From: Nitrospira sp. CG24A
Lineage (GTDB): Bacteria > Nitrospirota > Nitrospiria > Nitrospirales > Nitrospiraceae
NCBI GenBank assembly: GCA_002869925.2
Contig: NEWT02000017.1
Location: 26,831 to 90,830, forward strand
DNA: 64,000 nt
Reading direction: 5' to 3'
Part shown: piece after piece, positions 25,906-33,606 of the stretch
Numbering within the stretch: the first letter of the stretch is position 1
Layout of the letters: every line of letters begins with the position of its first letter
The notes under the pieces: model-generated
The model's database searches: none
Seen by the model: only the letters and a program-made list of their open reading frames with translations
What the model was told of the DNA's origin: nothing
Translations under genes and position numbers: made by a program

Positions 25906-26877
25906 TCACCAGGCGTAAGCTTCTGGCGCAGGCCCACCGGGGCCGGGGAAGATCTCATCGAGCCGTTTCAGCGTCTCCTTGCTCAACCTGAGACTCAGGA
26001 CCCGCATCGTACCATTTAGTTGTTCCATCGTACGCGGGCCGATAATCGAGGATGTCACGGCCTTCTGATGCAGCAACCAGGACAGGGCCACGTCGGCTGG
26101 ACGCTCGCCGAGCTGTGCGCACAGTGCTTCATAGGCTTCCAACTTGGGGCGATAGGTCTCAACATCTTTCTTGAGATCTTCTTTCGCGCGTCGACCGACT
26201 GTGGCTGGTTTCAAAGACCCGGCCAACAGGCCGCGCGCGAGCGGACTCCAAGGAATCAGGCCGATGCCATAGGCTTCGCAAGCTGGAATCACTTCTAACT
26301 CGACTGTCCGCTCGTTCAAATTGTAGAGACTCTGTTCCGACACGAGGCCAAGAAAGTGGCGGCTGCGAGCTAATTCTTGCGCCTGGGCCAGATGCCAACC
26401 GGCAAAATTGCTGCTGCCGACGTAGAGCACCTTGCCTTCACGGACGAGTTGCTCCATCGCCTGCCAGATTTCCTCCCATAGCGTCTCCCGATCAATATGA
26501 TGGATCTGATAGAGATCGATGCAGTCGGTCTGCAGACGCCGCAGGCTCGCCTCGCACGCTCGTTTGATGTGCAGGGCCGACAACCGAGATTGATTCGGCC
26601 AATCGCCCATCCGACCGAACACTTTGGTTGCCAACACAACTTTTTCACGCCGGCCTCCGCCCTGAGCGAACCAACGTCCCATAATCTGCTCGGTCCAGCC
26701 TTCGCCGACTTTCCACCCATAGACGTCCGCCGTGTCGAAAAAGTTGAGGCCCAACTCCAGCGCTTGATCCATGATGGCAAAACTGTCTGCCTCGTTGGTC
26801 TCCGGCCCAAAGTTCATCGTGCCGAGACAGAGCCGGCTGACTTTCACGCCAGCCCGACCGAGATGAACATATTCCAT
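25906..26877 (-). CDS. Aldo/keto reductase
   Basis: A 323-residue NADPH-dependent oxidoreductase with the family tetrad: Asp48 and Tyr53 in FFDTADVYG, Lys85 in VVLATKVFG, and His126 in LYQIHHID. It also has GSSNFAGW and SWLLHQKAVTSSIIGPRT, the cofactor segment. The sequence is like the YajO/Tas-type general stress reductases; its carbonyl substrate cannot be read from sequence. Confidence 0.93.
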   Translation of the reverse strand: MEYVHLGRAGVKVSRLCLGTMNFGPETNEADSFAIMDQALELGLNFFDTADVYGWKVGEGWTEQIMGRWFAQGGGRREKVVLATKVFGRMGDWPNQSRLSALHIKRACEASLRRLQTDCIDLYQIHHIDRETLWEEIWQAMEQLVREGKVLYVGSSNFAGWHLAQAQELARSRHFLGLVSEQSLYNLNERTVELEVIPACEAYGIGLIPWSPLARGLLAGSLKPATVGRRAKEDLKKDVETYRPKLEAYEALCAQLGERPADVALSWLLHQKAVTSSIIGPRTMEQLNGTMRVLSLRLSKETLKRLDEIFPGPGGPAPEAYAW

Positions 26878-26941
26878 CAGTAAGACCCCTTGTCACACAC
26901 GCCATGCATTCGTGTGCACGGATGGGATAAGCGCAAAACGC

Positions 26942-27097
26942 TCATGACTCCTCCTCCTCAATATCCTCGATCGATTGTTTGAGCGCTGAAACAAAGGCCT
27001 CTGGCTGAGCCAGCGCGTTCTCCGTCAGTTGGAACTCAGAAACCAGCACACCGGCTTTATCGACAATGATCAACCGATAACCCTGTTTCACGCACAT
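26942..27097 (-). CDS. Small protein of unknown function
   Basis: 51 residues from the ATG at 27097, which follows AGAGGG; an in-frame ATG at 27124 has no ribosome site. The sequence GYRLIIVDKAGVLVSEFQL is compact and beta-like, followed by an acidic helix ending EDIEEEES. No family recognised. It sits between two well-supported genes, on the strand of the aldo/keto reductase. Confidence 0.5.
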   Translation of the reverse strand: MCVKQGYRLIIVDKAGVLVSEFQLTENALAQPEAFVSALKQSIEDIEEEES

Positions 27098-27256
27098 GCC
27101 CTCTTTTGATGTAATGTCATGCACAAGAGCCTAACATAGTGGGAACGAGACTTCGATATCGGAACATTGAGGGTAAATGCGTCTCTTGACGACGACGCCA
27201 TGGTGCGGCATTCTCCAGATAGGAAAATTTTGAGAGAAGATTGAGAAGGAGGCCCC

Positions 27257-27820
27257 ATGGCCATAGCGTCAGTCATGTTACCGCTCGGAACACCTGCGCC
27301 TCCATTTGCGTTGCGCGATGTGGTAGGCGATCAGATCTACTCGCTTGACTCGTTTGCGGACAAGACAGCCTTGCTGGTCATGTTCATCTGCCGTCACTGT
27401 CCCTATGTGGTGCATGTCGAGTACGAGATCGCCAAATTAGGGCGAGACTACATCGACGCGGGGCTTGGTATTGTCGGTATCAGCAGCAACGATCCAACCC
27501 AATATCCTGATGACGCACCACCACGGCTGAAAGAGATGGCCGAACGCGTGGGCTTCACCTTTCCCGTGTGTTTTGATGACACACAGGAGATTGCGCAGGC
27601 CTATCGGGCGTCCTGCACCCCTGATTTCTATCTCTTCGACCAGGAGAGGCGGCTGGCCTACCATGGACAGCTCGACGGCAGCCGCCCTGCTAGCAACAAG
27701 CCGGTTACAGGTCGTGATCTACGTGCGGCGATCGACGCAGTGCTGACTGGGAAGCCGGCCGATAGCAACCAGAAAGCAAGCATTGGGTGCAGTATCAAGT
27801 GGAGGCGAGAAAAGGGATGA
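27257..27820 (+). CDS. Thioredoxin-like redox protein (AhpC/TSA-type fold)
   Basis: 187 residues with a CxxC active site (Cys45-Arg-His-Cys48 in MFICRHCPYV) in a thioredoxin/peroxiredoxin fold. The segments PAPPFALRDVVGD, GIVGISSNDPTQYPDD, and CTPDFYLFDQERRLAYHGQLDGSRP are typical of the cytoplasmic thioredoxin-family proteins related to AhpC/ResA. No signal peptide is present. The ATG follows GAAGGAGG. The partner reductase is unknown. Confidence 0.87.
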   Translation: MAIASVMLPLGTPAPPFALRDVVGDQIYSLDSFADKTALLVMFICRHCPYVVHVEYEIAKLGRDYIDAGLGIVGISSNDPTQYPDDAPPRLKEMAERVGFTFPVCFDDTQEIAQAYRASCTPDFYLFDQERRLAYHGQLDGSRPASNKPVTGRDLRAAIDAVLTGKPADSNQKASIGCSIKWRREKG

Positions 27821-27848
27821 CACGCCTGCATGCTGATCCGTTGTTCCC

Positions 27849-27890
27849 GGAACGCGCATGATCAGAATGTGCTCGTTCGACGAGCGCAGT
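27849..27890 (+). repeat. Palindromic repeat, family B, copy 1
   Basis: GGAACGCGCATGATCAG followed by AATGTGCTCGTTCGACGAGCGCAGT is nearly identical (about 37 of 42 bases) to the reverse complement of 32006-32047. Each copy is itself an imperfect palindrome (GAACGCGCA / TGTGCTCGTTC). The remainder of the 300-bp gap to the purL chimera shows no gene. Confidence 0.75.
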
Positions 27891-28120
27891 GGGACCAGAG
27901 CCGGGTGCCATTCCCAGAGAGGAAATACAAATGAGCTTGGAAGGGTTATTTCTGAAATGATAAAGAGTTCGGCGTGTGCAGGAAAGACGATCTCGCTACT
28001 CTCGCTAGGAGAGAATAAGAAAGATCAAGCTGAATGCTCAGTCAATGTACCTATGGCATTGCTCAGTTCTGAAAAGTAGACTGCTTCGGCTTATTTCTTC
28101 AAGAATCTAAGAACCATGGA

Positions 28121-29257
28121 CTATGGAGTCTTCGCACACCGAAACCCGGTCCCCATACCCCGGGCCGACAGCAAATGGCTGTCCCGATCCGTGGAGCGTA
28201 GATCCTTCGGACCGCTGCCCCAGGAACCACCCCGAATCACCTTGGACTGGCCCTTCAGCGGCCCTGTCGGATTCTCCGATGGACTGGACGCATAATAGTC
28301 AGCATCATACCAATCGCTGAATTCCGATAACATTATTTCATACGCCGTCATGCCCGGCTCACGCCGCGGCACATCGGTCAAGTCCAGATCGATTCCGTTG
28401 CCGGCACGCGACGCCATTTCGCAGGACGAACTGGTCAGCCCTGCCGCCCCCATGTCCTGAATACCAACCAGCAGATCGCCGGCCATCAGTTCAAGACAAG
28501 CTTCCAACAACAGCTTCTCTGTAAAAGGATCGCCCACCTGCACCGTGGGCCGCTTCTGCTCTGACTGGTCATCAAAAGAATCGGACGCCATCGTCGCGCC
28601 ATGAATTCCGTCACGGCCCGTCTTCGAACCAAAATAGATGACCGGATTACCGACCCCGGCCGCTGTCCCAAGGAAAATCTTGTCCTTGTGCGCAATGCCG
28701 AGGCAAAACACATTCACAAGCGGATTCTGCGAATATATATCGTTGAAGACAATTTCGCCTCCAATCGTCGGCACACCCATACAGTTGCCATAGCCCGCGA
28801 TGCCAGCCACGACACCCTTAACCAGATGCCGGTTCTTCGCATGATCGAGCCCGCCGAACCGCAACGCATCGAGCAAGGCAATCGGGCGCGCCCCCATCGT
28901 AAAGATGTCGCGCAGAATTCCGCCTACCCCGGTCGCCGCCCCCTGATAGGGCTCGATAAACGAAGGATGGTTGTGCGACTCCATCTTGAAGACCGCGCAG
29001 AGCCCATCGCCGATGTCCACGGCCCCGGCATTTTCCCCAGGTCCCTGAACCACCCGAGGCCCCGTCGTCGGCAATTTCTTCAAATGCACGCGCGAACTCT
29101 TATAGGAGCAATGCTCCGACCACATCACCGAGAACATACCCAGCTCAGTAATGTTCGGCTCGCGCCCGAGTACCTCGACGATCTTCTTAAACTCATCGTC
29201 AGTCAGATTATGCTGCGCAATGAGGTCTTTGGTAATTAAAGGTGATACAGATTCCAT
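28121..29257 (-). pseudogene. purL: Truncated purL (FGAM synthase II N-terminus) fused to the tail of an FGE/SUMF1-type gene
   Basis: A 378-residue frame. Residues 1-311 are PurL from its normal start: [64 protein letters not shown], ending [11 protein letters not shown]. The usual continuation (SQERML and about 430 residues with the ATP-binding second half) is missing. Instead, from about 28320, the frame reads [19 protein letters not shown]...RGGSWG...[10 protein letters not shown], the C-terminal end of a formylglycine-generating-enzyme-like domain. FGAM synthase cannot work from this product, and purine synthesis needs it, so either an intact purL exists elsewhere or the join is an assembly error. 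The start fits the purS-purQ-purL order of the operon. Confidence 0.85.
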
Positions 29258-29261
29258 AACA

Positions 29262-29554
29262 CTACACTTTCTTCCTTGGCCGTTTGCTCTTTGCCAACAT
29301 GACTGTTACATGACTCTTGAGAACAGGAAGACGTTGCGCATCCCCGTTATGCTTCGCCAAGGAACCTCCGCGTACGACTTTCTCAGATCAACAATAAGAT
29401 TCCTCGCTGCTTCCCCAATGATCTCCAGATTACGGATCACTGAATCCTGAATCATCGTGTCTTCTAAAAATGTCTTCCGGCCACCCTCTGTGTACTTCTC
29501 GATTTTAACGATGGCTTCGCGGATATGCTTCAGGTAAGCGGACACATCTTTCAT
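29262..29554 (-). pseudogene. HepT-like HEPN toxin with internal deletion of the catalytic segment
   Basis: The open frame (29306-29554) gives 82 residues with the family pattern MIQDSVIRNLEIIGEAARNL and VPWRSITGMRNV, then derails into FLFSRVM. In the +1 frame the sequence continues [22 protein letters not shown] and stops at 29262, which is the expected HepT C-terminus. The missing part between RNV and LPVLK is the stretch that normally holds the Hx(Y) of the RX4-6H RNase motif. An out-of-frame internal deletion of some 60-70 bp is the simplest reading. The ATG overlaps the MntA stop by 4 bp. The ancestral stop lies 5 bp before purL. Confidence 0.75.
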
Positions 29555-29838
29555 AGAGGCTTTGCCGTTCGAAGAATGGTTCGCCGCAAGTGCGGACTCA
29601 GCCCGTTCTCGGTCACAACGTCCACGTCACAACCCAGTAAATCCTGAATGTCCAGCTTGAACTCCACCAGGTCCAAGAGATCCCGATCGGATTGCAGCGT
29701 GATCAACAAGTCCACATCGCTCGTCCGCCTCGCATGACCAGCAGCATGAGAGCCAAACACCCGCACCCGCGACACTCCATGCAAGCGGGCAATCCGCCCA
29801 ATATCACCAGCCTTGCGTTTCAAAGCACGAGCGGTCAT
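29551..29838 (-). CDS. MntA-like minimal nucleotidyltransferase antitoxin
   Basis: 95 residues from the ATG at 29838; the longer start at 29856 adds residues from the neighbouring purL remnant. It has the pol-beta-type motif GSHAAGHARRTSDVDLLI, that is GSx10DxD, and a third Asp in DVDVV. In MNT-HEPN pairs this protein neutralises the HEPN RNase by transferring AMP to the Tyr of its catalytic motif. Here the toxin partner has lost that segment, so the antitoxin has no target in this locus. Confidence 0.85.
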   Translation of the reverse strand: MTARALKRKAGDIGRIARLHGVSRVRVFGSHAAGHARRTSDVDLLITLQSDRDLLDLVEFKLDIQDLLGCDVDVVTENGLSPHLRRTILRTAKPL

Positions 29839-29860
29839 GAGTCCACCCCAATGCAAATTT

Positions 29861-29942
29861 GATCCCGCCCAATAATCTCGGCGATCTTCTCATACTAATC
29901 ATCCGTCAGACTATGCTACGTGATGAGGTCTTTGGTGATCAG
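29861..29942 (-). pseudogene. Decayed second copy of the purL 5' end
   Basis: Read leftward from 29942 it encodes LITKDLIT-stop-HSLTDD-stop-YEKIAEIIGRD, colinear with [27 protein letters not shown] at residues 7-33 of the purL frame. Two codons (Gln and Glu in the intact copy) have become TAG. The fragment ends where the MNT gene begins, so the toxin-antitoxin module sits between a dead and a live purL start. Confidence 0.8.
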
Positions 29943-29965
29943 CTGCCTTTGGTCAGCACCACAAC

Positions 29966-30460
29966 TCAGTCATTACTCCGTCTAAAGTTTTTCAAGAACT
30001 TTTCATACAAGGGAGACTGAACCTCTTTGGGAACTTCCGTATCAGGAATCTTCTCAAGTTCTGCCTTTGGAGTCAGATAGACCCCTTTTTTCTGCAAGGC
30101 GTAGCGATATTCTAAGGCCTTATCCCCATAAAGTTCCTTGAGTAGATTGGTGGCAAGTTCTTCATTATGTCTTCCAGCTTCATCCCAGTGACCAGCATTC
30201 CAAACCAACATGGCAGTTGTTTCTAATGCTATTCTCGTTGCTGCTTCTTCAGCGTCCTTCTTGATGTCATTTAACTCAAATCCGGCATACTTGATCGAAC
30301 GTGGCTGCACAAGCGAGACCAGAATCAACAATGTACCAAGCGTCAATAGGCCAAGAAATGCAGCATCAATTTTTTCTTTTCGCACGAACACAAACCAAAC
30401 AAATATTCCAATGATTCCGCACCCGAAAATCCCAATGATACAGAATTGCCAATTTGACAT
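29966..30460 (-). CDS. Two-helix membrane protein of unknown function
   Basis: 164 residues with two N-terminal membrane helices (about 5-26 and 34-51) and a cytoplasmic, Glu/Lys/Ala-rich C-terminal part. No family recognised. Its base composition is more AT-rich than the neighbouring purine genes and it splits purQ from purL, so it is probably an acquired passenger that arrived with or near the MNT/HEPN module. Confidence 0.55.
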   Translation of the reverse strand: MSNWQFCIIGIFGCGIIGIFVWFVFVRKEKIDAAFLGLLTLGTLLILVSLVQPRSIKYAGFELNDIKKDAEEAATRIALETTAMLVWNAGHWDEAGRHNEELATNLLKELYGDKALEYRYALQKKGVYLTPKAELEKIPDTEVPKEVQSPLYEKFLKNFRRSND

Positions 30461-30557
30461 CTCTATTCACCTCCCCGCTCAGGCGTGCAGAGAAGGATGC
30501 TCCGCTCATCCTTAGCGCCTTCACACACAGATGCCATGCTGCCGTGAGCGAAATTGG

Positions 30558-30670
30558 CCGAAGGAGCGGGGACCCACCGAGACTCTGCCAGGAAGGAAAG
30601 CGGAAACTGACCGAGTCTGCGAGGGAATTTCCGAAGGCTTCCGCCTGGTAGAGTCCGGAAGGGTCGCTCC
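30558..30670. repeat. Imperfect inverted repeat between purQ and the passenger gene
   Basis: The left arm (30561-30603, with GACTCTGCCAGGAAGGAAAG) and the reverse complement of the right arm (30631-30670, with GGACTCTACCAGGCGGAAG) match with a few gaps. The 30-bp centre contains a further GAGTCTGCGAGGGAA echo. It has no coding potential. The element is unrelated to families A and B. Confidence 0.5.
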
Positions 30671-30708
30671 GAGAGGCCATGAAGCGAACGGCCGAATGGC
30701 TTCACTCT

Positions 30709-31431
30709 TCACGTCCCCACCATCTTCAGCTCCTTCTTATTTCCCCTCAGCGCCTCCAGCATCGACAGGAAAATCAGCTTCCCTTCGTCATTGCCCAATA
30801 CCGCTTCCGCGCAGCGCTCCGGATGCGGCATCATGCCCAGCACATTCCCTTCGGCATTGATGATTCCGGCAATGTTATCGAGCGAGCCGTTCGGATTCGC
30901 CTCCGGCGTCACCTTGCCATCCGGGGTGCAATAGCGGAGCACGATCTGCGCATTCGCCTGCATCGACGCAAGCGTGACCGGATCGGTGTAGTAGTTCCCG
31001 TCTGCATGGGCAATCGGGATCTTAACCACCTGACCGGACTCATAAGCGCTGGTAAATGAAGTGGCCGCATTTTCAACCTTCACCGATACATCCTTGCAGA
31101 TGAAATGCAGCGACTTGTTCCGGAGCATGGCACCGGGCAACAGGCCTGCTTCCAGCAGAATCTGAAACCCGTTGCAGATGCCAAGTACCAACCCACCCTT
31201 CTTCGCAAACTCCTTCACCGCCCCCATCACCGGCGAGAAGCGCGCGATCGCGCCAGTCCGCAAATAGTCGCCATAGGAAAACCCGCCAGGCAAGACAATC
31301 GCGTCCAGCCCCGCGAGCAAGGTCTCCTTGTGCCAGATCATTTCCACATACTGGCCCAGCACATCCTTGAAGATATGCCGACAGTCGTGATCGCAGTTAC
31401 TCCCAGGAAAAACCGCCACTCCGATTTTCAT
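30709..31431 (-). CDS. purQ: Phosphoribosylformylglycinamidine synthase, glutaminase subunit
   Basis: A 240-residue class I glutaminase that feeds ammonia to PurL. The nucleophile Cys is in [14 protein letters not shown], and the His-Glu pair is in [27 protein letters not shown] is typical of PurQ. It starts 26 bp after purS. In the usual small-PurL system PurS, PurQ and PurL form one complex; here the purL gene is broken. Confidence 0.96.
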   Translation of the reverse strand: MKIGVAVFPGSNCDHDCRHIFKDVLGQYVEMIWHKETLLAGLDAIVLPGGFSYGDYLRTGAIARFSPVMGAVKEFAKKGGLVLGICNGFQILLEAGLLPGAMLRNKSLHFICKDVSVKVENAATSFTSAYESGQVVKIPIAHADGNYYTDPVTLASMQANAQIVLRYCTPDGKVTPEANPNGSLDNIAGIINAEGNVLGMMPHPERCAEAVLGNDEGKLIFLSMLEALRGNKKELKMVGT

Positions 31432-31457
31432 AATCTGTAGCCTGCTCGTTTCACGGC

Positions 31458-31700
31458 TTACGCCATGAGCTCGTACCGGTATTCCTCGACAATCGTATTC
31501 GCCAACAACTTCTCACACATGGCCTTCACTGCAGCATCGGCTTTCGCCTTATCCGCTTCATTCACATCCACTTCCATGTATTTCCCGACCCGCACATTGC
31601 CCGCATTCTTGAACCCCAGCGAATCGAGCGCATGCTCGATCGCCTTGCCCTGAGGGTCCAAGATTCCTTGTTTCAAGGTGACATGAATTTTGGCTTTCAC
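31458..31700 (-). CDS. purS: Phosphoribosylformylglycinamidine synthase subunit PurS
   Basis: An 80-residue protein from a GTG start with GGAGAA upstream. [30 protein letters not shown] is the PurS signature. It assembles PurL and PurQ into the active complex and channels ammonia. Its start codon overlaps the stop of the preceding small membrane gene (GTGA). Confidence 0.95.
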   Translation of the reverse strand: MKAKIHVTLKQGILDPQGKAIEHALDSLGFKNAGNVRVGKYMEVDVNEADKAKADAAVKAMCEKLLANTIVEEYRYELMA

Positions 31701-31921
31701 TGTTTATTCTCCTGCTCAGATGCTTTTGGCTGCCTGTCTATGTATTTCCTAATCCATAAAATCCCCGCAGCAGTTCCGATCCCGGCCAGCGCCAGCGCCA
31801 CCATCGGCCAGCGCCAGCGCGATCCCTCCAGGCGATAAGCCAATACAGCCACCAGCGCCGTTGACACTAAAATGGATAAGACCAACCCATAATTCATGAA
31901 CCATCCCCGAAACCCCTTCAC
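31697..31921 (-). CDS. Small two-helix membrane protein in the pur operon
   Basis: 74 residues with two membrane helices (about 10-30 and 39-56) and a basic, Gln-rich tail. The stop overlaps the GTG of purS, which argues that it is translated as an operon member. No family recognised. The DNA contains a 16-bp direct repeat (CGGCCAGCGCCAGCGC, near 31786 and 31806). Confidence 0.6.
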   Translation of the reverse strand: MKGFRGWFMNYGLVLSILVSTALVAVLAYRLEGSRWRWPMVALALAGIGTAAGILWIRKYIDRQPKASEQENKQ

Positions 31922-31981
31922 GATTCTCCCCTCTTCACTTCCCTCCCCCCTCTCCCAAAAAAGAAGGATTTGGAACTTCCC

Positions 31982-32079
31982 GACGGGATGGAGGGGTTAG
32001 CCTCAACTGCGCGCATCGAACGAGCACATTCCTATCGTGCGCGTTCTGCGAGCAAAGAGGCTGGCCCCTCCATCCCGTC
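31982..32079. repeat. Long hairpin between purC and the small membrane gene, carrying family B copy 2
   Basis: The outer arms are 31982-32004 and 32057-32079 (GACGGGATGGAGGGG with CCCCTCCATCCCGTC), 21 of 23 bases paired; the right arm ends in the purC stop. The loop holds the palindromic family B core (32006-32047). As RNA it would form a stable stem just after purC and could act as a processing or attenuation site in the operon. Confidence 0.75.
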
Positions 32080-32782
32080 ATCCGCATACTCTTTTCAGCA
32101 CTTCCCGATACGCTTCTTCAATCTTTCCCAAATCCTTCCGAAACCGATCCTTATCCATCGATTCTTTTGTCGTCTGATCCCAGAAGCGGCAGGTGTCCGG
32201 CGAAATCTCATCGGCCAGAATGAGTTGGCCGTTGTGCAGCCCAAACTCTAACTTGAAGTCGACAAGGATCATCTGTCGCTCACGGAAGAATGGCTGTAAG
32301 AGGCTGTTCACTTTCAACGCGAGCCTCTTGATTTCCGTCATGTGCTCCGGTGTCGCCAACTTCATCAATCGAATATGCTCATCGGCAATCAAAGGATCAC
32401 CCAGCGCATCGTTCTTGTAGTACCACTCGACGATGGCCGGCTCGATAGGATCACCCTCCTTTAACCCCAACCGCTTCGCCAAACTGCCTGCCACGACATT
32501 GCGAACCACCACTTCGACCGGCACGATAGTCACCTTCTTCGTGAGCAGTTCCCGGTCACTGAGGCGCTCGATAAAATGTGTCGGCACACCGGCCTGTTCC
32601 AGCAACCGAAAGAGCCGCTCGGACACTTTGTTATTGATCACGCCTTTCTCAACGATGGTTCCGCGCTTCTGCGCATTGAACGCCGTCGCATCGTCCTTGA
32701 AATACTGGACGACCTGATCCGGCGTATCCGTCGCAAAGACCTTCTTGGCCTTACCTTCGTAGAGTAGTGCACCCGTGGGCAT
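32078..32782 (-). CDS. purC: Phosphoribosylaminoimidazole-succinocarboxamide synthase
   Basis: A 234-residue SAICAR synthetase with LLYEGKAKKVFATD, the VEVVVRNVVAGSLAKRLG block, DFKLEFG and the ADEISPDTCRFWD signature. It condenses CAIR and aspartate with ATP. It begins 26 bp after chlorite dismutase on the same strand. Confidence 0.96.
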   Translation of the reverse strand: MPTGALLYEGKAKKVFATDTPDQVVQYFKDDATAFNAQKRGTIVEKGVINNKVSERLFRLLEQAGVPTHFIERLSDRELLTKKVTIVPVEVVVRNVVAGSLAKRLGLKEGDPIEPAIVEWYYKNDALGDPLIADEHIRLMKLATPEHMTEIKRLALKVNSLLQPFFRERQMILVDFKLEFGLHNGQLILADEISPDTCRFWDQTTKESMDKDRFRKDLGKIEEAYREVLKRVCG

Positions 32783-32808
32783 AGGTTGTCCTCAAACCAC
32801 AATTATAG

Positions 32809-33606
32809 TTACTGAGCCAACACCTCGATAATCTCGTCCAAGGATTTCACCGTTCCTAGCAACGTCGGATGACCGAAGCGTCGATTATGCCGGAACTCCT
32901 TCACCTTCTCCAATGCCAGAATCAAGCTTTGAAAGTCTTCCAGCCGCGATGTTTCGAAATAGGTGATGAAGTCCAGGTCATCGAGTCCAGTGGAGTGATA
33001 GAGCTTCCGCTTGACTGTCTTGCTATAGGGCAACGAGGCTTCGGTATGCTCTTGCATCATCGCTCCACGCTGTTCTTGCGACAGAGACCACCAGTCCGCA
33101 TCCTTCCGGATGGGGATCACGATCACGTAGGGTTTGGGACCCGGGTCGCTTGATACCTTTAGTTCTGCTTTAATATTATCAGGCATACCAGGAACATAAT
33201 TGGGCTTTTTCGTCAGGCCAGAAAAGATTGTGCTGCCGGTCAGGTGCTTGCCGAAGAGACTGCCTTGAAGATCCAGAAGAAATTGTTGGGTTTCACGCAA
33301 CTCAATTGCGTGTACACGAAAGAGCAGGTCCGCATGATCGGATAGTCCGCGAAGAAGATAGACGTCAATCGCCAGTTTCTCTCGATGCTGCTCGACCACT
33401 CCCTTCAGAACGGTCAATTGCGCGATGCGAACTGCCTGATCCTGCTTCCCCCAATTTTCATCGAGACTATACGAGGCAAAGGTGCCATAGACGCCAGGCT
33501 CGCTCAGAAGCTTGTCGCGATCGGCTGCCTCAACCGCCGGCACAACCGCCAGAACGACAAACACCAGCACGACAAAACGCGTGAGAGTAGCAATACATGA
33601 TTTCAT
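32809..33606 (-). CDS. cld: Chlorite dismutase, periplasmic haem enzyme
   Basis: A 265-residue protein that splits chlorite to chloride and O2. An N-terminal signal peptide (1-28, ending VEAA) predicts export. The mature part follows the Nitrospira long-form enzyme closely. Counting from residue 1, the haem-pocket residues are all in place: Lys168, Trp172 and Trp173 (RKDADWW), proximal haem ligand His187 (QEHT), distal Arg200 (KTVKR) and Glu237, at the same mutual spacing as in the characterised Nitrospira enzyme. Its start overlaps the purB stop by 4 bp, so it is translated with purine genes. The physiological substrate in nitrite oxidisers is unclear; a detoxification role is the usual assumption. 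Confidence 0.95.
   Translation of the reverse strand: MKSCIATLTRFVVLVFVVLAVVPAVEAADRDKLLSEPGVYGTFASYSLDENWGKQDQAVRIAQLTVLKGVVEQHREKLAIDVYLLRGLSDHADLLFRVHAIELRETQQFLLDLQGSLFGKHLTGSTIFSGLTKKPNYVPGMPDNIKAELKVSSDPGPKPYVIVIPIRKDADWWSLSQEQRGAMMQEHTEASLPYSKTVKRKLYHSTGLDDLDFITYFETSRLEDFQSLILALEKVKEFRHNRRFGHPTLLGTVKSLDEIIEVLAQ

Noticed and set aside
27858-28079. 73-codon frame between the thioredoxin-like gene and purL
   Set aside because: It begins inside a family B repeat, has no ribosome site and no protein character.
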